A DNA stretch of 64,000 nucleotides from Flavobacterium aquidurense (GTDB lineage: Bacteria > Bacteroidota > Bacteroidia > Flavobacteriales > Flavobacteriaceae). The translations under genes and the position numbers were made by a program. The notes under the pieces are model-generated. The model saw only the letters and a program-made list of their open reading frames with translations, did no database searches and was not told the origin of the DNA. Positions 36,889-42,721 of this stretch are shown here, piece by piece; positions within the stretch are counted from its first letter, which is position 1, and each line of letters opens with the position of its first letter. The stretch covers positions 125,452 to 189,451 of the forward strand of contig FNPS01000006.1 in NCBI GenBank assembly GCA_900107365.1, given 5' to 3'.

Positions 36889-36984
36889 TGCTTTAGCATT
36901 TTTTACTGCCGAAATTTATCTTTCAGCATTCATAACGAACCGTTTCATTATGAAGAGGTTGCAATCAGTTCAAATTTTTCCTCT
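36889..36984 (-). promoter_or_regulatory. SAM-II-like riboswitch upstream of metK
   Basis: On the minus strand the leader reads AGAGG, then TTTGAACTGATTGCAA, then CCTCT (a 5-bp P1), a hairpin-bearing insert TTCATAATG...CGTTATGAA, and ends AAAAAATGCTAAAGCAGAC. This layout (P1, conserved TTTGAACTGATTGCAA loop, downstream GCTAAAG pairing back as a pseudoknot) fits SAM-II (SAM_alpha), known from Alphaproteobacteria and Bacteroidota. Downstream, GCTAAAG can instead pair with CTTTAGC to give a hairpin followed by a short T run, a possible expression platform. The assignment is from memory of the consensus; a covariance search is needed. Confidence 0.72.
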
Positions 36985-36995
36985 GTATTCGGGTG

Positions 36996-37025
36996 CAAAA
37001 GTACAAAACCATTTTGATTTGCAAA
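36996..37025 (-). promoter_or_regulatory. metK promoter
   Basis: On the minus strand TTTG (37025-37022), 18-nt spacer, TACTTTTG (37003-36996), a near-ideal flavobacterial promoter ending just before the SAM-II-like element. Confidence 0.7.
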
Positions 37026-37075
37026 TTAAAGTTCAACTTTTTTTATTTTTATAAGCAGAAATTTAACATAAACAT

Positions 37076-37092
37076 ACTAATCTGATAGGGTA
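37076..37092 (+). promoter_or_regulatory. Candidate Rrf2-regulator operator, site 1
   Basis: ACTAATCTGATAGGGTA. It matches three other 17-bp sites in the window (37414-37430 on the minus strand, 48226-48242, 49908-49924) with consensus AYTAAKYYRRTAGRRTA. It lies between metK and leader peptide 1. Confidence 0.6.
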
Positions 37093-37168
37093 ATGGAAAT
37101 TATTTTGTAATTTGTTTGGCCGAGTAAAAAATAGTTCTCACATTTGCATCATCAAAATAAAAGAAAAA

Positions 37169-37234
37169 ATGAAATTAACAGTTTGCAATATGTCTTGTAT
37201 GATGCCGGAGCCTTCCGCAGAGACACTATTGTAG
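37169..37234 (+). CDS. Leader peptide 1, Cys/Met-rich attenuator upstream of metY
   Basis: A 21-codon ORF encodes MKLTVCNMSCMMPEPSAETLL with Cys at codons 6 and 10 and Met at 8, 11 and 12. The segment CGCAGAG (37216-37222), inside codons 16-18, is the exact complement of CTCTGCG (37261-37267), the 5' arm of the terminator that follows. A ribosome waiting for charged Cys or Met tRNA at codons 6-12 would leave CGCAGAG free and let the antiterminator form. A ribosome that reaches the stop would cover it, letting the terminator form. This is the classic attenuation layout. The peptide itself probably has no other role. Confidence 0.72.
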   Translation: MKLTVCNMSCMMPEPSAETLL

Positions 37235-37258
37235 TTTATTTTCAAACTTAATATATAG

Positions 37259-37288
37259 ACCTCTGCGTAATGGCAGAGGTTTTTTTTT
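37259..37288 (+). terminator. Attenuator terminator 1
   Basis: ACCTCTGC-gtaatg-GCAGAGGT followed by T8. Its 5' arm can instead pair with CGCAGAG in leader peptide 1. Confidence 0.85.
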
Positions 37289-37384
37289 GTTCGAAAGTAA
37301 AATGAAAACCAAAATTTTTATTACATCTAATTACTTGATATTGTTGGGGTAATAAAATTTTAATGTTAAATATCAATATTTAAT

Positions 37385-37415
37385 TTGGTGGTTCAATAAA
37401 TACTTATTACATTTA
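37385..37415 (+). promoter_or_regulatory. Promoter upstream of leader peptide 2
   Basis: TTG at 37385-37387, 20-nt spacer, TACATTTA at 37408-37415. The candidate operator at 37414-37430 overlaps its 3' end, which fits repression. Confidence 0.5.
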
Positions 37416-37430
37416 CTCTATCGAATTAGT
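37414..37430 (-). promoter_or_regulatory. Candidate Rrf2-regulator operator, site 2
   Basis: On the minus strand ACTAATTCGATAGAGTA. It overlaps the -7 box and probable RNA start of the leader-2 promoter. Confidence 0.6.
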
Positions 37431-37469
37431 CGAGTTTAAAAAAAGGAATTAATTTTAAATAAAATAAAA

Positions 37470-37550
37470 ATGAAAACAATAGCAAGAACAAATATGATGT
37501 GTTGTAGTGTGATGCAAATGTGCATCCAACCTTGCTGTTGCCAAAAGTAA
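37470..37550 (+). CDS. Leader peptide 2, Cys/Met-rich attenuator upstream of metY
   Basis: A 26-codon ORF encodes MKTIARTNMMCCSVMQMC followed by IQPCCCQK: six Cys and five Met in 26 residues. CCAAAAG (37541-37547), in the last codons, is the exact complement of CTTTTGG (37586-37592) in the 5' arm and loop of the next terminator, so antiterminator and terminator exclude each other. Between them TTATAGTTAAACTATAA (37566-37582) is a perfect palindrome that may pause polymerase. The composition strongly suggests sensing of Cys- and Met-tRNA charging. Confidence 0.75.
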   Translation: MKTIARTNMMCCSVMQMCIQPCCCQK

Positions 37551-37581
37551 AAGATACAATCTTTGTTATAGTTAAACTATA

Positions 37582-37617
37582 AGCCCTTTTGGTCGCCATC
37601 CGAAAGGGCTTTTTTTA
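37582..37617 (+). terminator. Attenuator terminator 2
   Basis: AGCCCTTT (37582-37589) pairs with AAAGGGCT (37603-37610), then a T6 run; directly upstream of the small protein gene and metY. Confidence 0.85.
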
Positions 37618-37643
37618 TTTTCAACACTTTAAAATTTAAAATC

Positions 37644-37832
37644 ATGAATACATTAGATATAAATACAATCGCATTTCAGTACTTATTGAGAACAGAATCT
37701 CAAAAAAATAATAATAAATCTGCAGAACCAACAAGTGAAACCCTAAAGTATAATCCGGAACATTATATAAAAGGTCAAAAATCTTTATTATTTCATATGT
37801 ATAATCTTGAAGAAGAAGATTTATACGTTTAA
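37644..37832 (+). CDS. Small protein of unknown function, SLLFxMY family member A
   Basis: This 62-aa hydrophilic protein has no signal peptide or membrane segment and no cysteine. Its C-terminal end SLLFHMYNLEEEDLYV aligns with SLLFLMYSKENETLFI at the very end of the 65-aa protein at 41161-41358 (9 of 16 identical). Both genes directly follow a pair of Cys/Met leader attenuators. This one precedes metY by 54 bp and is probably co-transcribed with it. I know no family with this tail. The expression context suggests a role when cysteine or methionine is limiting, such as modulating a sulfur enzyme; that is inference. Confidence 0.7.
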   Translation: MNTLDINTIAFQYLLRTESQKNNNKSAEPTSETLKYNPEHYIKGQKSLLFHMYNLEEEDLYV

Positions 37833-37886
37833 AACAATATCAAATTACAATATATCATATTAACAATATTTAAAAATTAAGAAATC

Positions 37887-39191
37887 ATGAGTACACAAAA
37901 ATTTGCAACAAACGCATTACACGCAGGACACGACGTAACTAAAAACGGAAGCACCAGAGCAGTGCCAATTTATCAGACATCATCGTATGTTTTTAATAGT
38001 GCAGATCACGCAGCCAATCTATTTGGTCTTGCTGAAGCTGGGTTTATCTATACGAGATTAAATAATCCAACAAATGATGTTTTAGAACAACGGCTTGCAG
38101 CGCTTGAGGGCGGAATTGCGGCTGTTGTTACGGCATCAGGAGCATCGGCAATTGCTACTACTTTTTTGACTTTGCTAAAAGCAGGCGATCATATTGTAGC
38201 GTCAAATAGTTTATATGGAGGAACATATAATTTATTGAAAGTGACTTTGCCTCGTTTAGGAATTACAACAACATTTGTAGATCCTTCAAAACCAGAAAAT
38301 TTCACTAAGGCGGCAAAAGAAAATACGAGAGCTTTCTTCGTGGAGTCATTGGGGAATCCAAAATTGGATGTATTGGATTTGAAAGCAATTTCGAAGGAAG
38401 CTAAAAACTTCAAAGTACCTTTTATTGTTGATAATACGGTTGCCACTTCTTATTTGCTAAAACCAATTGAGCACGGAGCCAACATCGTTATTCATTCCTT
38501 AACTAAATATATTGCCGGAAACGGAACTTCACTAGGAGGTGCCATTATCGATGCCGGAACTTTTGACTGGTCAAACGGGAAATTTCCTGAATTTACAGAG
38601 CCTTCTGCAGGATATCATGGTTTAATATTCCACGAAGCTTTAGGAAATGCAGCTTTTATTGCAAAAGCAAGAATTGAAGGATTACGCGATTTTGGTTCGG
38701 CTTTGAGCCCGTTTAATGCTTTTCAAATCATTCAGGGATTAGAAACATTGCCAATCCGAATTAAAAAACACAGCGAAAATGCTTTGGCTTTGGCCCAATG
38801 GTTAGAGCAACAAGATGAGGTCGTTTGGGTGAATTATCCTGGCTTAAAATCGAATAAATATTATAATCTGGCACAGGAATACTTACCTGAAGGTCAAAGC
38901 GGAATTATCACTTTTGGATTAAAAGGTGGTTTTGATGCGGCTAAAAAAGTAGTTGATGAAACGAAATTATTCTCTTTACTAGCAAACATAGGCGATACAA
39001 AATCATTAATTATTCATCCGGCAAGTACAACGCATCAGCAATTATCTGATGAGGAGCAATTGGAAACAGGAGTTTCAAAAGATTTGGTCCGACTTTCTGT
39101 GGGAATTGAAGATATCGAAGATCTGATCGCGGATTTACAAACTGTTTTTGCCAGCGTGACGCAATCGCAATACAGTATTAATAAAAATTAG
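37887..39191 (+). CDS. metY: O-acetylhomoserine sulfhydrylase (MetY)
   Basis: This 434-aa PLP enzyme of the Cys/Met metabolism family makes homocysteine (or cysteine from O-acetylserine) from O-acetylhomoserine and sulfide. Visible hallmarks are the start FATNALHAGHDVTKNGSTRAVPIYQTSSYVF, the substrate loop YTRLNNPTNDVLEQRLAALEGG, the PLP lysine in VIHSLTKYIAGNG and the end HPASTTHQQLSDEEQ. Length (about 430) is typical of MetY rather than MetB or MetZ. It follows two attenuators and the small protein gene. metX, which makes its substrate, lies 2.5 kb downstream. Confidence 0.94.
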   Translation: MSTQKFATNALHAGHDVTKNGSTRAVPIYQTSSYVFNSADHAANLFGLAEAGFIYTRLNNPTNDVLEQRLAALEGGIAAVVTASGASAIATTFLTLLKAGDHIVASNSLYGGTYNLLKVTLPRLGITTTFVDPSKPENFTKAAKENTRAFFVESLGNPKLDVLDLKAISKEAKNFKVPFIVDNTVATSYLLKPIEHGANIVIHSLTKYIAGNGTSLGGAIIDAGTFDWSNGKFPEFTEPSAGYHGLIFHEALGNAAFIAKARIEGLRDFGSALSPFNAFQIIQGLETLPIRIKKHSENALALAQWLEQQDEVVWVNYPGLKSNKYYNLAQEYLPEGQSGIITFGLKGGFDAAKKVVDETKLFSLLANIGDTKSLIIHPASTTHQQLSDEEQLETGVSKDLVRLSVGIEDIEDLIADLQTVFASVTQSQYSINKN

Positions 39192-39309
39192 AATTAGGTT
39201 TTTTTGTTTTTTGTTTGAAAAATTGCCTTTAGCAATGTGGTGTTGCTAGAGGTGATTTTTTATGATAAAAAACTTAGCATAAATTTTTTGAACGATATAA
39301 GTCATATTT

Positions 39310-39376
39310 AGTAGAGACGCACAGCAGTGCTTCTAACATAATACAGGTTTAGTAGAGGCGCAGCATGCGTCTAATT
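39310..39376. repeat. GTAGAGACGCACAGCAGTGC-type dispersed repeat
   Basis: Two related units, GTAGAGACGCACAGCAGTGCTTCT and GTAGAGGCGCAGCATGCGTCT, each able to form a small hairpin, in the gap between metY and the next gene. Confidence 0.55.
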
Positions 39377-39445
39377 ATAAAATTGATTATTAAATGAACT
39401 TATATGACTTATATGGTTCAAAATTTAACACCAACACATAAAATT

Positions 39446-40534
39446 ATGTCTAAGCTTAAAATAAATATTATCCTTTTTGGAATTGGGAATATCGGAAGTA
39501 CTTTAATCAATCAGATTATAGAAAGCCAGGAATTTTTTCTTCAGAGTAAAAATATTGATTTTCATTTTCCGATTATCACCAATTCTACTGTTGCTTTTTT
39601 CGAGAAAGAAGGCGTTGGATATGCCTGGGAAACCAATTTTAGAGAATTGGCTGTTCCTTTTAAAGTAAAAGATATCGTAGAATTTGCGAAAGAAAATGAA
39701 TTCGAGAATCTGATTGCAGTTGATGCAACGGCCAGCGACGAATTGATTGGTCATTATAATACGTTGATTGAAAACGGATTTAATATTGTAGCAGTAAATA
39801 AAAAAGCCAATACACTACCAATTGATCTTTATAAAGAGATCCGTGAGAATCTTAAAAAGTATGATAAGGAGTTTCTATATGAAACTTCAGTTGATACTGG
39901 ATTTCCGGTTTTGCAGACTTTGAGGGATCTATATTATTCAGGAGAAAAAATAACAAAGATTCGTGGCGTTTTCTCTGATAATCTGAGTTATGTTTTTAAC
40001 CGATTTTCTGCAGAAGAAGCTTCTTTCTCCTCTATATTAAAAGATGCCAGTTTGTTAGGTTTGATGCGTTCTACTTTTAAAGAAGATTTGTCAGGAAATG
40101 ATACCGCCAGAAAATTACTGATTTTGACAAGGGAAATTGGAAAAGATTTTGAATTATCAGATATAAAAATTAATTCTCTTATTAAGGAAGAACATTTAGA
40201 GAAAAACGGAATCCTTAATAAAGAAGCAATTGACAGATCCTTTAAAATTGCAAAAATTACTCAGGCAGACCATCATGTATTAAGATATGTTGGTGAATTT
40301 GATGTGGAGCGAAATTTATTAGAAGTCAAATTAGTTTCAGAGCCGGTTTCATCTGCAATAGGCCAATTGAAAGGTTCCGATTCGATTTTTGAGATTTACA
40401 CGCAATCTTATGCTAATGTTCCAATTGTCATTCAGAGTGCTTCACCGTGCAAACAAGCAATTTCAAGAGGAATTATTACTGATATATTAAAAGTGTCAGA
40501 AAAAATTAAAAATAAAGAGGCAGTCTGGCTTTAA
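39446..40534 (+). CDS. Homoserine dehydrogenase-like protein with degenerate active-site motifs
   Basis: This 362-aa protein aligns along its length with the homoserine dehydrogenase half of ThrA (42722-45136). The NAD(P) motif GIGNIG, the NKKA segment and the catalytic-region SGNDTARKLL are kept. Three key motifs are altered: GAGLP is DTGFP (residues 150-154), the VFSGTLSY motif is VFSDNLSY (178-179), and GYTEPDPREDLCG is GLMRSTFKEDLSG, with Arg208 in place of the substrate-binding Glu. It may be inactive, regulatory, or act on another substrate. The start at 39446 (MSKLKINIILFG) was chosen by alignment; an in-frame upstream Met exists at 39404. It follows metY by 254 bp containing a repeat. 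Confidence 0.8.
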   Translation: MSKLKINIILFGIGNIGSTLINQIIESQEFFLQSKNIDFHFPIITNSTVAFFEKEGVGYAWETNFRELAVPFKVKDIVEFAKENEFENLIAVDATASDELIGHYNTLIENGFNIVAVNKKANTLPIDLYKEIRENLKKYDKEFLYETSVDTGFPVLQTLRDLYYSGEKITKIRGVFSDNLSYVFNRFSAEEASFSSILKDASLLGLMRSTFKEDLSGNDTARKLLILTREIGKDFELSDIKINSLIKEEHLEKNGILNKEAIDRSFKIAKITQADHHVLRYVGEFDVERNLLEVKLVSEPVSSAIGQLKGSDSIFEIYTQSYANVPIVIQSASPCKQAISRGIITDILKVSEKIKNKEAVWL

Positions 40535-40772
40535 AAACTAACGCTGAATTTATTTTGAAAGTTCTTTGATAAACTGATTTGTGGAGATATTACAAGAGTA
40601 AAGCTTTGTTTTGTAGGTTTTTACTTTGTTTTTATAAAACAAAACTTTTGTAAGATGTTTTATATCGTTAAAAAGCGCTTTTTCGTCGTTTTTTTGTCTT
40701 AATTTACTTAAAATAATTTGTGTATTTAAAATAATATTTGCATATTTGTTAAACCCAAAAGCTACTGAATCA
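40535..40772. other. Leader region before leader peptide 3
   Basis: No gene is visible. AAAAGCGCTTTT near 40671 is a perfect palindrome. A CATATTTG/TAATATTTG cluster near 40732-40748 may hold the promoter for leader peptide 3. Confidence 0.4.
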
Positions 40773-40841
40773 ATGAACTTAAATGTCTATAAAATGTTTT
40801 GCGCCATTTCGGTTAATACCGTTGGGATGTCTTTTGCTTAA
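40773..40841 (+). CDS. Leader peptide 3, attenuator upstream of small protein B
   Basis: A 22-codon ORF encodes MNLNVYKMFCAISVNTVGMSFA, with one Cys and three Met. TTGGGA (40822-40827) in codons 17-18 complements TCCCAA (40876-40881) in the following terminator, giving the same terminator/antiterminator switch as leaders 1 and 2. It is less Cys-rich than the others, so the sensed amino acid is uncertain; the MFC core at codons 8-10 is the best stall point. Confidence 0.6.
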   Translation: MNLNVYKMFCAISVNTVGMSFA

Positions 40842-40870
40842 ATTGTAAGAAAACAACAATATTATACGCA

Positions 40871-40902
40871 AAGCCTCCCAATAATTTTAGGAGGCTTTTT
40901 AA
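40871..40902 (+). terminator. Attenuator terminator 3
   Basis: AAGCCTCC-11 nt-GGAGGCTT followed by T5. Confidence 0.85.
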
Positions 40903-40965
40903 TTTTATATGAAAATGCAAGAATTTAAAATAACAAATAAATCACAGATGAATAAATCCCTACAG

Positions 40966-41013
40966 ATGAACAAGATGTTCACTGTCGCATTTATTTGCGT
41001 ATGCGTCTGTTGA
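40966..41013 (+). CDS. Leader peptide 4, Cys-rich attenuator upstream of small protein B
   Basis: A 15-codon ORF encodes MNKMFTVAFICVCVC, ending CVCVC right before the TGA stop (longer in-frame starts exist back to 40909). CCAAAAG (41016-41022), just after the stop, is the exact complement of CTTTTGG (41050-41056) in the terminator 5' arm. A ribosome at the stop would cover CCAAAAG; one stalled at Cys codon 11 would not. The same antiterminator heptamer is used by leader 2. This reads as a cysteine-sensing attenuator. Confidence 0.7.
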   Translation: MNKMFTVAFICVCVC

Positions 41014-41044
41014 TTCCAAAAGAATATATAAGTTTAAAAAACTT

Positions 41045-41081
41045 AAACCCTTTTGGTACACTAATCCAAAAGGGTTTTTTT
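41045..41081 (+). terminator. Attenuator terminator 4
   Basis: A perfect 12-bp stem AAACCCTTTTGG / CCAAAAGGGTTT with a 9-nt loop and T run. Confidence 0.9.
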
Positions 41082-41160
41082 ATTCCATCCGGCTGGCTTA
41101 ACACAATAGTAAACGAATAATAAAGATAATAATACACAAACTAAACTAAACTTAAATATC

Positions 41161-41358
41161 ATGAGCACATTAAACTACTTATCAAAGACATTTTCAACAT
41201 TGAAAAACAGAAGTAAAAGGAACAATCCTCCGCCGAAAAACGAATTGATCCATCCAAGATTCGGAATAACTGAAACGGATAAAAAAACAGATAAAAAAGA
41301 ACCGAATTCTTTATTGTTTTTGATGTATTCAAAAGAAAATGAAACGCTTTTTATCTAA
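41161..41358 (+). CDS. Small protein of unknown function, SLLFxMY family member B
   Basis: This 65-aa basic protein has no signal peptide and no cysteine. The N-terminal half is Ser/Asn/Lys/Pro-rich (KNRSKRNNPPPKNELIHPRF). The C-terminus SLLFLMYSKENETLFI matches that of the 62-aa protein at 37644-37832. It lies alone behind leader peptides 3 and 4, with metX in a separate unit downstream behind a SAM-I riboswitch. Function unknown. Confidence 0.68.
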   Translation: MSTLNYLSKTFSTLKNRSKRNNPPPKNELIHPRFGITETDKKTDKKEPNSLLFLMYSKENETLFI

Positions 41359-41492
41359 ATCGAAAAGTATCATAAAATAGGGGAAAACCTGCTTAATTTT
41401 ACTGGGCTTTTAGTTCGGTAAATTTTTGCGTGTAATAAGTTTTAGTTTGAATTATATTTATGAAATTGATGAATCAGTTTAGATAAAATTTG

Positions 41493-41520
41493 TTTGTTTA
41501 AGAAAATAGTAGTTAATTTG
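41493..41520 (+). promoter_or_regulatory. Possible metX promoter
   Basis: TTTG at 41493-41496, 16-nt spacer, TTAATTTG at 41513-41520; it would start RNA just before the SAM-I riboswitch. Confidence 0.4.
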
Positions 41521-41548
41521 CACCTTTAAGTTCAAAAACGTATTGAAA

Positions 41549-41655
41549 TGTTATAAAGAAAGGACGAGGGATTAGACCCGATGAATCCTTAGCAACCCTT
41601 CGGTAAAGCGAAGAAGGTGCTGCATTCTACCACGCCCAAACGTGGAAAGATAACA
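41549..41655 (+). promoter_or_regulatory. SAM-I (S-box) riboswitch upstream of metX
   Basis: The S-box core is clear: GACGAGGGATTAGACCCGAT, then GAATCCTTAGCAACCC, a variable hairpin (CTTCGGTAAAGCGAAG), AAGGTGCTGCATTCTACC, and the closing TGTTAT / ATAACA helix P1. SAM binding would reduce metX-thrA expression. The expression platform is not obvious; a weak TCTAG/CTAGA hairpin lies between it and the start codon. Confidence 0.93.
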
Positions 41656-41736
41656 ACAAGAATTTTTCTAGTTTCACTCTAGACTTTTCTTTCTAATATT
41701 TCCAGATACAAATCAATAATACAACAGATTTGAAAA

Positions 41737-42720
41737 TTGGAAAATATACCAAACCCCATTAGCATACAAAATTTCACCACCGAAAATGGTGCACTTTATC
41801 GTTCGTTACCTTTAAGTTTTACCATTTCCGGTTTGCCATTACATAGCGCGCCTATTGTTTTGGTTAATCATGCTTTGACAGGAAACGCTCAGGTGACCGG
41901 CGAAAATGGTTGGTGGAACGACTTAATTGGAGAAGGAAAAACAATTGACACCAATAGATATACCATACTGGCATTTAATGTTCCGGGTAACGGAACAGAT
42001 TCTTTTTTAATTGAAAATTACCAGGATTTTACGACCAGAGATATTGCCCGAATTTTTATTAAAGGACTTGAAAGCTTGGCTATTAATCAGGTTCATACTA
42101 TTATTGGGGGTTCTGTTGGTGGAGGAGTTGCCTGGGAAATGTTGGCTTTAGAATCTAACATCACTCAAAATTTGATACCCATTGCAACCGACTGGAAATC
42201 GACGGACTGGATGATTGCGAATTGTTTTTTACAGGAACAAATCCTGAACAATTCATCAAAGCCAATTGAGGACGCAAGGATTCATGCTATGTTGTGTTAC
42301 AGGTCTCCAGAATCATTTAAAGAAAAATTTCAACGTACGGTCAATGAAAATCTTTCCATTTTTAATATAGAAAGCTGGTTGGCACATCACGGAGATAAAT
42401 TGCAAAAGAGATATCAATTAGCTTCTTATAAATTGATGAATCAATTGCTTAAAACCATAGATATTACAAGAAATAGTGCCGATTTTGAAACTTTAATGTC
42501 AAGAACAAATGCAGCGATTCATATTATCGGAATCAATTCGGATTTGTTTTTTACTGCCAGAGAAAATAAAGAAACCTATCAGGAATTAAAAAAGTTTAAA
42601 GAAAATGTTTTTTACAGCGAAATTGATTCGGTTCACGGACATGACGCTTTTTTAATCGAGTACAAACAATTAGATCATTTACTTGCCGATATATTTAAGG
42701 CAGAAACAATAGCAAAATAA
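41737..42720 (+). CDS. metX: Homoserine O-acetyltransferase
   Basis: This 327-aa alpha/beta-hydrolase transfers acetyl from acetyl-CoA to homoserine, giving the substrate of MetY. The nucleophile elbow is GGSVGGG (Ser126), where most family members have GGSMGG. The acid is in NSDLFF (Asp269) and the base in HGHDAFL (His302). The oxyanion-side segment VLVNHALTGNAQVTG is typical. It is a short form lacking C-terminal CBS domains. The best start is TTG at 41737; no ATG is available between the riboswitch and the conserved N-terminus. thrA begins 1 bp after its stop, so they form an operon. Confidence 0.9.
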   Translation: MENIPNPISIQNFTTENGALYRSLPLSFTISGLPLHSAPIVLVNHALTGNAQVTGENGWWNDLIGEGKTIDTNRYTILAFNVPGNGTDSFLIENYQDFTTRDIARIFIKGLESLAINQVHTIIGGSVGGGVAWEMLALESNITQNLIPIATDWKSTDWMIANCFLQEQILNNSSKPIEDARIHAMLCYRSPESFKEKFQRTVNENLSIFNIESWLAHHGDKLQKRYQLASYKLMNQLLKTIDITRNSADFETLMSRTNAAIHIIGINSDLFFTARENKETYQELKKFKENVFYSEIDSVHGHDAFLIEYKQLDHLLADIFKAETIAK

Positions 42721-42721
42721 A

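Noticed and set aside
37566..37582. Perfect palindrome TTATAGTTAAACTATAA as a repressor operator
   Set aside because: It lies downstream of the leader ORF and upstream of the terminator inside the transcript, where a pause hairpin is more likely; kept only as part of the attenuator.
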